A stretch of DNA of 64,000 nt. It comes from Phytophthora colocasiae. Taxonomy: Eukaryota > Oomycota > Peronosporomycetes > Peronosporales > Peronosporaceae. The notes under the pieces are model-generated. The model saw only the letters and a program-made list of their open reading frames with translations. It searched no databases and had not been told where the DNA came from. The stretch lies in the NCBI GenBank assembly GCA_018806915.1, contig JAGKQI010000045.1, positions 682,001 through 746,000 of the forward strand. The letters are read 5' to 3'. Positions 11,914 through 22,643 of this stretch are shown in pieces. The position numbers and the translations under genes were made by a program. Position 1 is the first letter of the stretch. Every line of letters starts with the position of its first letter.

Positions 11914-12305
11914 ATGTCGTTCACTGGGAGAATTGTTTTTTTAGTCTGGAAGCATGTTTTTCTTCTATGGTTCACTATTGATCGGTCGGTGTGTTATCGA
12001 GAGCTATGTTTCGAAGAGGCAGATGACAATTTGAGTAATTTAGTTATGACTTTTAAGTATACCGGTAGCACTAATAAGACCAACTCCTGCTTGTACACTT
12101 CTTTACTTGCAACACTCTGATGCAGCTCAAAACCAGTTAATCAACTTCAATTTCCTCTGATGCAGCTCAATCCACAGTGAGCTGCAATACTGATGTTGCC
12201 CGAATGTTGCCCGAGGTTACGGTCACGTTACGCAGTACCGTCGAATTAATCCCGTGACCCCCTCATTCTTCGGGTATTCCCAGTATAAAGGTATTTCAAG
12301 CTGCG

Positions 12306-12320
12306 TTCATTCTTGCTTTT
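12306..12320 (+). promoter_or_regulatory. Initiator-like motif upstream of SWEET
   Basis: TTCATTCTTGCTTTT about 35-45 bp before the SWEET start codon partly matches the oomycete initiator consensus (TCATTYYNCAWTTT). Match is imperfect at the CA core. Confidence 0.35.
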
Positions 12321-12353
12321 GCTTTTTAAAGTACCAGCAACACACTGAGAACA

Positions 12354-13013
12354 ATGTCCAACGAAATCACTACTCTAATTCTCCGAATTTTTGCTGGGAT
12401 CGCCACAATTGGTCTAGTTTCCAGTCTAGCACCATTGATGATCCGCATTTACAAACAGAAGCACGTCGGAGTGGCCTCTGTCTTCCCTCTTGCTGCGTTA
12501 CTTGGAAGTTCACACATTTGGTAAGTCCTTACAACGTTTATACCCAATTAGCTGATGATCTCTAACAGCTAAACTTTGTGTGTCCAGGGTGATCTATGGT
12601 TACCTTTCCAGCAACTATTTCCCTCTAGTCTCCTGCTTCTTGTATGGCGAATGCTGCGCGATCGTGTTTCTGGCCATCTACTACTTCTACTCCACAGACA
12701 AGAGCTACGTCTCTCGTGTACTCACTGCTGTTGTCACGATTATCTCCATCATCACACTCTACGCCATCGTCGGTACATTGGGGTACACTGGTCAATCTCC
12801 TTCGATTATCGAAACCATCATGGGGCTACTTGCTGACTGCGGAGGCTTTTGTCTGTACGGAGCTCCCATGGAGAAAGTCTTCCAAGTGCTTAAGCACAAG
12901 TCCGCAGTCTTTATCAACGTGCACATGGTGATCGCTGGACTGGCCAGCAACATCTTCTGGCTCACGTACGGTACCCTGATCATGAACCCGTTCATCATGT
13001 GCTTGAACGGCTT
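12354..13013 (+). pseudogene. SWEET sugar transporter, 5' part (split by Gypsy insertion)
   Basis: The gene encodes a SWEET (MtN3/saliva) transporter, a seven-helix facilitator of sugar movement across the plasma membrane. Exon 1 is 12354-12520 (MSNEITTLILRIFAGIATI...). The intron is 12521-12587 (GTAAGT...CCAG). Exon 2 starts at 12588 and covers the rest of the first triple-helix bundle, the linker helix and most of the second bundle (SPSIIETIMGLLADCGGF, GAPMEKVFQVLKHKS, and a WLTYG segment). At 13013, within MCLNG, coding sequence stops at the LTR of a Gypsy element; reading into the LTR adds only SRVVFR after a few residues. The missing last helix and tail lie at 19403-19598. With the element and one GCTT copy removed, exon 2 is open to a TGA and the protein would be 262 aa, normal for the family. 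Confidence 0.9.
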
Positions 13014-13717
13014 AGTAAGCAGAGTGGTTTTTCGCTAGACTTGCAGAGGGACGGATGATCAAGATGATGATAGCGGTGACCAGATACAGATGACGAAGAC
13101 GAGCGACGAGGATGAAGATAAGACGACACCCGTGGGTTGGAACAAGGGTCGGGTATGCGACCCATATCTAGGCCTGTGACCGTTGACGGAAGATCGCATA
13201 GAGACGCTGGAGGTTTCGCGTGAAGAACGACGGAGAAGGCCAGTAGCTTTGTATGCAGCGGAAGTAGCAGTAATTAGTGGTTCAGTTGAAGATTAGCCGT
13301 GTAGCCGCGAGGACGCACGGTCAAGAGTTGTTACGCCGATTTGGTGTAGCGACAGCGGTTAAAAGAAGCCAACAAAGACTCTAGTACTAGCAGCAAAGGG
13401 AAGGTGGTGTACACTGGGTGTGACTGGAAACGGGTATCAGCAGCCCCGTAGGATTCGAGCGCTCGCGGTATTTGAAGCCCGCCGAGGTATCAGCAGCCCT
13501 CTGGAGCGTTAGAATTAGGCAAAGATCCCGGTGGAAGCCCACTACTGTAGCCAGACCGTAGATTTCGTACCTGGAGCCATTCATTTGTCGATATTAGTGC
13601 GTGTTAACAGGGCAAAGGGCACGTAGCTAAGTGGACACCGTCCTCTGATCAAGGGCAGGACCATCGGTGGCGCGGTCGTGACAGAACTGAGCTGTTAGTA
13701 AAGGACATTTGCTTACT
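13014..13717 (+). repeat. 5' LTR of Gypsy 1
   Basis: 704 bp, reading the same as 18695-19398 at a constant offset of 5,681. Begins AGTAAGCAGAGTGG and ends CATTTGCTTACT. Confidence 0.95.
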
Positions 13718-13735
13718 TGGTGGTCATACAGGGGC
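13718..13735 (+). other. Primer-binding site of Gypsy 1
   Basis: TGGTGGTCATACAGGGGC directly abuts the 5' LTR. The leading TGG pairs with the CCA end expected of a tRNA primer. The tRNA was not identified. Confidence 0.6.
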
Positions 13736-14055
13736 CTTCCAACACGGTTGGTTCCTACGAGCATTGAGATCCTTCACGAGGCAAGGCCCTGAGGCTCGAA
13801 CCTTAGCTGCAGGGAGTGTGAAGAGGGACGGTGTAAGGCGGTGGTAAGAGAGAGAGGCGGTGGTGGTAGGAGAGAGAAGCAGTGTGAGGAAGAGAAGCGG
13901 TGTAAGGCGGTGGCAAGAAGGAGAGGTGGAGTGAGGCAGACGAACGGATAAGGCGGTGACGGAAGTAGAAAGAACAACGAGGAACGGTGGCAGTAGAAGC
14001 GAAAGTATTGAAGCGGAAGTTTGTGAACGACAGATCTGCGCAGTTAAATTTGATA

Positions 14056-15780
14056 ATGGTGGGTACTCGGTCATCTTCAGATCGTAGTGGAACCCCAACA
14101 GCACGGACGCCGAGAAGACGGGTAGTAGCAGCCCCAAGGCGTGTACGGCAGCCCCGAGCACAAAATGCAAGCGATACCGATAGCGACGATCAAAGTCAGG
14201 CAGCAGCAAACGGAGGTACATTAAGAGGCCGGCAGAATCAACAGCACGCTCCACAACCGCAGCCAGTCCAAGATAACCAACCCGCACCAGCACAAGACAA
14301 CCACCCAGTAGCAGCAGCGGTACCAGCAGCGGCAGTAGCAGCAGCACCTGTACCGAACAACCAACCGCACGATGATCTGGAATCCATGGACTGGTGGGAC
14401 CAACTGACGGCAGGACAGCAGAGAGCGATGATGCGACGATTCGTGATACAGCCACCAGTTCCAGCACTTGCTCCTGCACCAGCCGTACAGCCAGTCGTAG
14501 TGAATACTCCAGCAGTGGTTCCGCGGACCAAGATGAAGCTTCTGAACCTCGAAGACTTTCATGGCACGGCAGCTGAGTCCGTTGAGGCGTGGTTGGCCAC
14601 GATTCCTCAGGAAGTTGAACGTCAGGCTGGCTTGGGAGGTGACACTTGGACGGCAGAAGAGCTATACTACGGGGTGACAGCACACCTAAAGGATGCAGCG
14701 GGCAAGTGGTTAATCACCTTGTCAGAGACGATGAGAAACGAAGACAAAACACTCAGCTACCTGGTGAGGAAACTACGGAAGAAATATGGACGGCGGGACA
14801 ATATGTTCAAAATCCAGCAGAAACTGGCCTCTAGGAAACAACAACCCGGGGAACGGCTGAGCGACTATGCGGCAGTGTTGATGGACATCGGGTTTGGAAA
14901 GCAAGTTTCTGCAGAAACGTATGTGGAAGCTTTTATTAGTGGAATTAACAATCCGACAGCAGCCACCCAAGTACGTGCATACGAACCGCAAACACTCGAA
15001 GACGCTGTGCAGTTCGCCGAAGACAAGTGTGGTGAATATGGCGAAGGCTATCGCGTGACAGACTGGAGGCAAGCGAAACGGAGGCATCGGGACGACAGGA
15101 CGCTTGGAGGAGAGGACGACGAGCAACCACCCGCATCCAAGAGGAAGACGTCAGCGACGACAGCGCTGGAGCAGCTGAATTGGAAGCAGTTGGGCTTGGG
15201 TGTAGGAGGAGACTCTCCACCTCGGTATGATAATGCCGGCAATACGATCAACCAGTTGGAAGCTACCGCGAAGCGCGATCCATTATCTATCGCTGCTTTA
15301 CAAGCACTGATTTTGGCAGCAGGAACAGCGAAAGACGAACCCGCGCCACAGAAACCAACTGGAAAGCAGAAGGCGCATGTGTTGGAGGTCAAACCAGAAG
15401 CTCCGAGTGGAAACCAGCAGCACGAACAGCAGCACCATAATCCCCAGTGGCAGAATCGTGGAAGTGGTGGAAGATTTGGTGGCGGGCGTGGTTATGGACA
15501 AGGTGGAAGAGGATACGGTCGTGGTGGACTCGCTCGATATGGTCCTGCAGACAACCGACCGTCAATTCTGGAACAGAAGGCAGCTTCGAGGTGCAGCTAT
15601 TGTAATGAGGTGGGCCACTGGTGGCGTGAATGTCCAGCGAGAATTGCAGTCTTTGGAGATGCTGATGCCGCACAACAACCTCAGCGAACGATAACAAAGC
15701 CAGCGACCACGCAGCAGACTAAGGACAATACAGCTACGGTAACGGCAGAACAGTCACAGGGAAATGGTCAGCGACAGTAG
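14056..15780 (+). CDS. Gypsy 1 gag polyprotein
   Basis: A 574-codon open frame from the first ATG (MVGTRSSSDRSGT). After a basic N-terminus and a long Gln/Pro/Ala-rich region there is a retrotransposon gag core (from about LEDFHGTAAESVEAWL, including LSYLVRKLRKKYG). The C-terminal half has a Gly/Arg-rich stretch (GGRFGGGRGYGQGG) and then one CCHC zinc knuckle, CSYCNEVGHWWREC, from about residue 513. Gag would assemble the virus-like particle and bind the element's RNA. It ends at a TAG at 15778-15780. Gag is complete, in contrast to the damaged pol region downstream. Confidence 0.85.
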   Translation: MVGTRSSSDRSGTPTARTPRRRVVAAPRRVRQPRAQNASDTDSDDQSQAAANGGTLRGRQNQQHAPQPQPVQDNQPAPAQDNHPVAAAVPAAAVAAAPVPNNQPHDDLESMDWWDQLTAGQQRAMMRRFVIQPPVPALAPAPAVQPVVVNTPAVVPRTKMKLLNLEDFHGTAAESVEAWLATIPQEVERQAGLGGDTWTAEELYYGVTAHLKDAAGKWLITLSETMRNEDKTLSYLVRKLRKKYGRRDNMFKIQQKLASRKQQPGERLSDYAAVLMDIGFGKQVSAETYVEAFISGINNPTAATQVRAYEPQTLEDAVQFAEDKCGEYGEGYRVTDWRQAKRRHRDDRTLGGEDDEQPPASKRKTSATTALEQLNWKQLGLGVGGDSPPRYDNAGNTINQLEATAKRDPLSIAALQALILAAGTAKDEPAPQKPTGKQKAHVLEVKPEAPSGNQQHEQQHHNPQWQNRGSGGRFGGGRGYGQGGRGYGRGGLARYGPADNRPSILEQKAASRCSYCNEVGHWWRECPARIAVFGDADAAQQPQRTITKPATTQQTKDNTATVTAEQSQGNGQRQ

Positions 15781-16021
15781 AGGTGGGGGCTCTACTGTTC
15801 GCACGGAATGAATTCTCCGAGGAAGAAGAAGCCAAGCAGGGACCAGCCGAAGCGGCAGGCAGAACTACACGAGCAGCGAAAAGACGAGTGCAAACAAATG
15901 CCCGGTGGGTACGCTTGACGCGAGTGATGGAGGTTCCTGAGACGGCATGTGGTCACTCCAAGGGGAAGAGTGCCGACCAAGACCATGGGACGAGTGATCT
16001 GAACAAGGGAAGAGTGGGGTA

Positions 16022-18451
16022 TTGGATGGTACGGCTGATGGTGAAGTGGAAGAAGTGCTAGAAGAAAAACCTGCGGCTGCGGACGAATGTGGAACGGTGG
16101 GTAGCGGAACGGAAGAGAAGCCGGAAGTGACGGGTGCAACGCAGTGTTTGGTCTCAATGGATATGGGAGTGGAGAAGCCGACCGTGCCAAGAGGAGTTGT
16201 TAGCCAAGTGGGAAAGCCGAGCGGTGGACGAACAACGGCATCGAAACGACGGCAACGGCGAGCAGAAGAAGAAGTAGCAGCTGTCCGTGGAATCCTGAAG
16301 GCTGAATTGAAGGCCGAACACAAGGAGAGAGCGAAAGTTCTACGAGTAGTTGTTCGCCAGCTGATCAGTGAGCTCCGAGAGGTCGAAGATGTACACCGGC
16401 AGGGCAGACGACGAAGAGAAGCACAGATTGCTGCCGCAGCTGTAAGAAAATGCGAAGCTTCAACTACGTTGAGGAAAGTAAGAACCGCTGGCCCACAAAA
16501 TAAGGGGGAACCAAACTCATCAGAAATTCAACCACAACGGAGGGAGCAGAGTATTTCTGAGGAAGACTGGCTGGAAGAAGTGAAACGGTATGAAAAGGCA
16601 GCACCGAAGGAACTAGTGGAAGACGGTTCATTGGCAGACATCCGCGCAGCTCGAAGAAGAGCCTTAAAGGCAGAAAAGAGGTTCCGATGGATGAAACGGG
16701 TGCGACGCCTGCAACAGCAAAAGCAAAAGCTGGATCCAGCGAGAGTGCGAGACGGGAAAGCTACCCAGGGCCATACTTTGCATCGGTCGAATCGACACAA
16801 GCATCGGTACCAATACGAAAAGCAGGGGTGTTATGGAGACGTCGAATTACGTAGCGATGGCGCTGGACGAGAAATTCGTGTGGCACAGCTACGGTCAGTT
16901 GGGAGTGGAACCCCAAGTTGTCTTCCAACCGCACTGTTAGCACTGACGAGACGACACACTCACGAGGTTCGTCTGGATAGTTGTGCACAGTATAGTGTTG
17001 CCGGTGAAGACATGAAGAAGTACGGCCGATGCTTAACAAGGAACGCTCCGGTGGATGTTGTTGAAGGCTTTGGGGGAGGCACTAGTCGCGTTCTTGGTGT
17101 CTGGAGATTCGTGGGAACGACATTGTACCAACAGCGGATTATCGTGGATGCTCTACTGGTGGAAGGTCAAGGCGATTAATTGCTGATCGGTGAGGACTGG
17201 ATGGTGAACAAGGGCGTGAAGATAGATTTTGCGTCCCGAGAGCTTAAATACTTCGACGAACATGGACAGAAGATCATACTGCCGTTTACTTGTCATGGCG
17301 TTTCGAGTCTACAACAACCACTGCAGAAACGGAAGATAATGGTACGCCTAGCCAGGACCAAGAAGTTGAATACGGGGACGTGCAATGTTGTGACTATGAG
17401 AGTTGATGCTGAAGACGGAGCAACTGGAATATTCCTACCGAAGCCGACAACCAAGAGACACTTGCTGATAGCACCGACAGTAGACGTAGTGAGGAACGGT
17501 CAAGTGCGAGTCCAAGTGATGAACGTGGAAGGCAGACGAGAAAAACTTCCTGCTCGTGAGGCGTTGGGCACCTGGATACCTGTGACTGATGATATGACGC
17601 TGTTGTCTCTAAATGGCGAGTTGGAGCGGGAACGAGTGGCCAAGTGGGTCTCTACTTTGCGTAAAGAGGATGCCGAGCCGCTGAAAGATGAAGACAAGCT
17701 GGACATTGGCGAAATGGAGCAGAAGGACCGTGATCTGGTCATTGCGTTACTCCGGCAGTACTCTGAAATCGTTGAGAAGAAGCCTGGTTGCCCGCCGAAA
17801 GCGAAGATTGGAGTTGAGCACCACATCAACACGGGTGATGCAGCACCAATCATGATGCGAAGGCGTAGACACGCTGTAGCAGAGAACGAGTTAATCGATA
17901 AGGAGGTGGACGACATGTTGGCACAAGGAGTGATCGAACCGGGAGAAGGAGCTTGGGGATTTCCAGTGGGTTTTGTGCGGAAGAAGGATGGCAGCGTTCG
18001 TTTTTGTATTGATTATCGGGCATTAAATTCAGTGACACTCAAGGACGTATACCCGTTGCCACGAGTGGATGAGACGTTAGAAGCACTACACGGATCCCAG
18101 CGTTTTTCGAGTTTGGATTTGCACGCCGGATACTGGCAGCTTGGTGTTTTCGGACCGGATAAGCCGAAGACCGCGTTCACAACAAGGCGTGGGCTATTTC
18201 AGTTCACTCGTATGCCTTTTGGCTTATGTAATGCACCGAGTACTTTCCAGAGACTCATGGACTGTGTATTGAGGGGTCTAACGTGGGTCTGCTGTCTTGT
18301 GTATCTCGATGACGTGGTGTTGACAGTCTTGTATCCAGACAGCCAAGACTCACACGAATCGAACCGCACGAAGCAGTGGTGGAGCGCCGACGGAGGAGAT
18401 ACAGAACGCGAACTGGACGTTATGTCTTGGAATTTGAAGTTGAGCGTGTAG
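16022..18451 (+). pseudogene. Gypsy 1 pol fragment: protease and partial reverse transcriptase
   Basis: One frame (16022-17179) holds a charged linker and a protease-like end: RLDSCAQYSVAGEDM near 16970, where the usual Asp-Thr/Ser-Gly reads Asp-Ser-Cys. A TAA at 17177-17179 interrupts it right before LLIGEDWM, which continues in the same frame to 18451. That part has reverse transcriptase blocks: GFVRKKDGSVRFCIDYRALN, FSSLDLHAGYWQ, FTRMPFGLCNAPSTFQRLMD and the catalytic YLDDVV at about 18300-18318. Immediately after YLDDVV the sequence leaves the RT family. The rest of RT, RNase H and integrase are missing, so the protein cannot be functional. Confidence 0.85.
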
Positions 18452-18694
18452 GAGATAGACCGGACGGTGGACGGCCCGAGCGATTCTGGATCAACCAAAG
18501 TGACTACGAGCAGCTATGGCAACAAGGAAGAATGTACACTGAGTTAGCAGACAACGACAGAAGAACAAGAGGCAGCAGATACGAACCTGAAGCAGCAGAA
18601 CCAGGCGACCAAGGAGCAGAAGAAGCCCCAACAGCTGAAGCGGAGATGCCGATCGCCTCACGAATCGGGGACGATTCGGTGGCCAGGGGAAGAG
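18323..18694 (+). pseudogene. Gypsy 1 pol C-terminal tail
   Basis: In another frame from the RT part, a basic stretch (VVERRRRRYRTRTGRYVLEFEV) is followed by FWINQSDYEQLWQQGRM and an acidic tail, ending just before the 3' LTR. It looks like the end of the integrase polyprotein brought next to RT by a deletion of several kb. The purine tract AGGGGAAGAG (18685-18694), which primes plus-strand synthesis, touches the LTR. Confidence 0.65.
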
Positions 18695-19398
18695 AGTAAG
18701 CAGAGTGGTTTTTCGCTAGACTTGCAGAGGGACGGATGATCAAGATGATGATAGCGGTGACCAGATACAGATGACGAAGACGAGCGACGAGGATGAAGAT
18801 AAGACGACACCCGTGGGTTGGAACAAGGGTCGGGTATGCGACCCATATCTAGGCCTGTGACCGTTGACGGAAGATCGCATAGAGACGCTGGAGGTTTCGC
18901 GTGAAGAACGACGGAGAAGGCCAGTAGCTTTGTATGCAGCGGAAGTAGCAGTAATTAGTGGTTCAGTTGAAGATTAGCCGTGTAGCCGCGAGGACGCACG
19001 GTCAAGAGTTGTTACGCCGATTTGGTGTAGCGACAGCGGTTAAAAGAAGCCAACAAAGACTCTAGTACTAGCAGCAAAGGGAAGGTGGTGTACACTGGGT
19101 GTGACTGGAAACGGGTATCAGCAGCCCCGTAGGATTCGAGCGCTCGCGGTATTTGAAGCCCGCCGAGGTATCAGCAGCCCTCTGGAGCGTTAGAATTAGG
19201 CAAAGATCCCGGTGGAAGCCCACTACTGTAGCCAGACCGTAGATTTCGTACCTGGAGCCATTCATTTGTCGATATTAGTGCGTGTTAACAGGGCAAAGGG
19301 CACGTAGCTAAGTGGACACCGTCCTCTGATCAAGGGCAGGACCATCGGTGGCGCGGTCGTGACAGAACTGAGCTGTTAGTAAAGGACATTTGCTTACT
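18695..19398 (+). repeat. 3' LTR of Gypsy 1
   Basis: 704 bp, identical by reading to 13014-13717; followed by the second GCTT target copy. Confidence 0.95.
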
Positions 19399-19598
19399 GC
19401 TTCTTCCTGACCGTCAACGTGTTTACACTCGTGCTTTATCGGATTTATAACCCAAAAACACACCCACTGAATCCCTGGCAAGGCAATGAGCTGGAAATTT
19501 CCGTGTGTATCGAAATGACACCACATGGAGATACCACAACACCTAAAACTCCATTCACGAGACTTCTCAGCCCCGTATCCACCACTGCAGAGAGTTGA
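19399..19598 (+). pseudogene. SWEET sugar transporter, 3' part
   Basis: This is the displaced end of the SWEET gene. After the second GCTT copy, the strand continues FLTVNVFTLVLYRIYNPKTH, a last membrane helix, and a hydrophilic tail ending STTAES and TGA at 19596-19598. The frame fits exon 2 exactly once one GCTT copy is removed. With the host promoter 7 kb away and an LTR terminator between, this piece is not expected to be translated. Confidence 0.88.
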
Positions 19599-19716
19599 AT
19601 CAGACACGATATTCTTTATAATCTACATAAAAAACTTCATCACAGACAGAATCGTTAAAAGTGAGTGTTATTTTCCACTGCGACCACCAAAGTTGACGAT
19701 AAAACGAAACACCGAA

Positions 19717-20622
19717 TTATCCGGAGCGAAATCCGATCATGAAACCCGCCGCAAAGCCACTACCAGCAGGTAAACTGAACTCAATTACCTTCATCACTGA
19801 CTTGTACATGGAGTCCAAGTCTTTGGTATCAAACACACCGTCCTGAATTCACAGCAGTCAGTGCTTAGCATATAACTAACATATTTCAGTACATTCACCT
19901 TGTTGACGTCAAGATAGCTCTTGACATCTCTTTCCAGCTTCTTGTAGTCCACATCCACGTATCCAGAGTAACTTGCACATTGCAACAGGATGAACAACGA
20001 CCCAATGGCTACAGCTCCCAGCTTGGACACTTTCTTCATTGCGAAGCCCGCACAAGCTCCCATGCAGAACCCCCAAGAGATCTGACCACCTTTGCCCGAG
20101 GCTAAAAACTCGTCCACTTTCTTCTGCAAATTACCGTAGTCCTCTGGCAGTAGAGCCGCTAGCTGTGCAATGGCAGCGGTGGATAACTCCTGCACTTTCT
20201 TCTTGGCTTGTTCAATGGGATCATCTTCACTGTCTTTAGAGGAAGCACAAGCTGTCGGTTGCTGCTCGTCCAGCAGCCCCAGAGCCCCACAAGCACCTGC
20301 AGCGAGTGCTGCAGACTTCCAGTAACTCAGTACATTGCCGTTAGTTGCTTGGTGCCACGTACGCTTCGCTTCCGTCAGCTCCAGAGCTCTTCAACGTCAC
20401 ATATCGTATTAACACAAATAAATTACCAACATAACGTTAAAGTTATTTACCTATTGTTTTATGATAGGAAATAAATTACCTTAACTCCGCCACTACTGCT
20501 GCGCTGGGTCTCGCAGCTGCATGAGCTTTAAGCAACGGATCTCTGGACGTCTGATGAAGATGACGAGCCTGTTGCAGCAGGCGCTGGCGCGTTGGGCCGC
20601 TCACGAACGCACGACGTAGCAT
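19717..20622 (-). CDS. FUN14 domain mitochondrial protein, 3 exons, 252 aa
   Basis: Minus-strand exons 20480-20622, 19899-20388 and 19717-19842 join with GT-AG introns (90 and 56 nt) into 252 codons. The N-terminus (MLRRAFVSGPTRQRLLQQAR) is basic and hydroxylated without acids, a typical mitochondrial targeting peptide. The FUN14 domain starts at about GGQISWGFCMGACAGFAMKK and ends with the characteristic LPAGSGFAAGFMIGFRSG at the C-terminus. It has two to three membrane-spanning stretches, including AVAIGSLFILLQCASYSG. FUN14 proteins sit in the mitochondrial outer membrane; in animals FUNDC1 is a mitophagy receptor. No LC3-interacting motif is obvious here, so a mitophagy role is not supported by sequence alone. 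The gene looks intact. Confidence 0.85.
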
Positions 20623-20646
20623 GAGGAAGGAGATGTAGGGCTGAAC

Positions 20647-20678
20647 CCACGTGTGCGCTATATAAACGCGCACGTGTG
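20647..20678 (-). promoter_or_regulatory. Paired CACGTG boxes around a TATA-like core
   Basis: About 25-55 bp upstream of the FUN14 start, two CACGTG palindromes with GCGC flanks are arranged symmetrically around CTATATAAAC. This looks like a bHLH/bZIP-type binding pair. Function is inferred only. Confidence 0.4.
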
Positions 20679-20783
20679 ACGTTCTTAAGTTGCGTTAAGA
20701 AGTTGGTGTGCGCCACACCTATGTTGAAGTGGTATGTTGTGGCAAGAGTTTCGTCAAGCTTGACACTACTACGTTTTGAGTAG

Positions 20784-21285
20784 TACAGATGAGGGCGTGG
20801 TTAGTGAACACCTGATATGTACTAAGTCTCAGGTGGAATTAGCCTATCAGAGAGCCATAAAATCTGGAGGAGTGGTCAACGTAATGTACCTATTTAGATA
20901 TTCATTGACACTAATCGGAGGCTAGAATGTCACTGATCTGGGTTCGGTCTACGTACAGTCCGGCGTGCTTCCAGCAGGCACCGTCGACTTGGCAGGGGCC
21001 TTCTGTAAGTCAAACTGCTGCCATGCCCATTCCCCCAGTTCCCTTAGGGTCCATAGTGGTTCTTGACCATTGCTGAGCCTTGGTTAGGCGGATGCGCTGT
21101 GCTTGAACCTCCTTCCGCATGGCCAATTTCAAATTTCCCGCCGAGGGTTATTCAAACGCCAGCGTACCCCTTTAGTGGTACCTAACAATGTCAGTGGTCC
21201 TGATTGCGACCTCATCTATAACATTCTGATGCCATTGGATGGGTTATAATTTGATGCCCGTTCACTAACCACGCCCTCATCTGTA
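20784..21285. mobile_element. MITE with 24-bp TIRs and TA target duplication
   Basis: Perfect terminal inverted repeats begin CAGATGAGGGCGTGGTTAG (20786-20809) and are mirrored at 21260-21283. Each end is flanked by TA. The 498-bp interior has no coding capacity. TA duplication plus short TIRs suggest a Tc1/mariner-type non-autonomous element. Confidence 0.8.
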
Positions 21286-22643
21286 ATGTATACACGAAAC
21301 ACTTGTCTACAAGGCAAAAGCTGTTAAGTGATCGTCACGTTGAGCATGAACGTTTCCGCATCAACAGAAAATCTATGACGCTCTGTGCATTCGCCTCGTT
21401 GTGTGCTGTTGAGCTTTGCAACGCCGGACATTGCGGTGGGGTTTCTGCAGCGTTTTCACTTGTCCCAATGAGCCGGATCTACCGACGAGGTAACACCCAA
21501 CAGCGGACTGGATAGCAAGGTTCAATTGCAGCCGATCACACAAGGTGGACGTCTTCGGTGGTTCCTCAACTCAGCATGAGCTAGATGCCATCATGGAGTT
21601 GTCTTCAACGTTCGCGCTTCGAGAGCGTAAGAAACAGGACAAAGAGCAACGCGTCCTTGAGCTCCAGACGAGTGGCAGGCGCAGCTCCGATCCGGTTGGA
21701 CAGTTCACGGCTTGAATTGCCAAACACGTCGGCGGACGACGAAGAGCTGCGCTGTTCAACCTGTTACATGTACAGTATTACTAGTACTAGTACTAGTACT
21801 TACTTATTAGAAGTACCTGGTACCTGTATCTGTCAGTCGCCGTGAGTCTATCCAAGCGAAGTCACGATGGTCGACAGAGACATCACACCGCAGTGTCTTC
21901 GTCTTCGCAAAGAACGGAGCTCTAGCACTCCATACAAAGCTTGGATCCGTCTTCAACAGCAGGAATAAGCTCCAAAATTGCATGTTGTCGCGATGAACTT
22001 TGCTGTCTTTACCAAGGTGGAGACGAGCGTCGTCAGTTGACCTCAAGCATATAATTTCTTAGGCGTCAAGGCTGCCATCGACCCCCACAAACTTTGCCGC
22101 AGAGTGTCGTGCGTACCCACATGAGTGCACGTGCAACAGTTCGTCTTGCGCAGCGCAAGGCAGCCAGCAATCTAAAACACTCGGCAATGCAGCAGCATAT
22201 CGAGTGTCGAACAGCTTTTAAAACTGGAATCTCCGCTACGTCTTGAAAACTACCCGTGCACAGATACCTGAACGTGTAAAGATTACACTCTGCTTGCATC
22301 CTTCAGGGATCAAGTCGATATCTCTGCTCTAAGTAGGCGACTAGCAAATGGACGATGCGTCTGAAGTTCAGGAGGTTGATCTTGAAGCACACTGTTGCAC
22401 GGGAGGACACTAATGGCCAGTGCACGCATAAGGATGAAGAGCATGACGCTCGCTGAACAGCCCAAAGATGCTTGCCTTGCAATGCAAACGGTGCTCGATC
22501 CAGCACCGTCCATGGTGCCGCGAGGAGATAAGGACGATCGATGGGCCAGACAACGCGCTGCTCGGTATGCAAAAAAGCGCCGTGCGTGCGCTCGAGTCGT
22601 CGTCGTCTCCTTCATTTACACAAACGACTCGAAACGCGCAAGC
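21286..22643. other. Intergenic, includes TACTAG microsatellite
   Basis: No supported gene. A short TACTAG microsatellite of about four units lies at 21779-21803. The reading frame of the downstream START gene stays open upstream to 22395, but the paralogues all start at the M-x-K-F type N-terminus, so I treat that extension as 5' leader. Confidence 0.45.

Larger units (their letters stand above)
13014..19398 (+). mobile_element. Gypsy-type LTR retrotransposon 1, internally deleted
   Basis: A 6,385-bp element with two 704-bp LTRs, flanked by a 4-bp target duplication GCTT (13010-13013 and 19399-19402). LTR ends are inverted repeats AGTAAGCA...TGCTTACT. A primer-binding-type TGG directly follows the 5' LTR and a purine tract directly precedes the 3' LTR. 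Inside are gag, a degenerate protease, the first half of reverse transcriptase, and then a jump (near 18323) to the pol C-terminal tail. The catalytic end of RT, RNase H and integrase are absent. It sits inside SWEET exon 2 in the same orientation. Confidence 0.93.

Noticed and set aside
13724..14683. Long minus-strand frame (319 codons) opposite Gypsy 1 gag
   Set aside because: It is the complement of the gag coding region and its leader; low-complexity Leu/Pro/Ser sequence produced by the Gln/Ala-rich and GA-rich sense strand, with no domain.
22395..22643. N-terminal extension of START copy 1
   Set aside because: In-frame upstream codons are open but not shared by the paralogues, whose starts align with the ATG at 22644.
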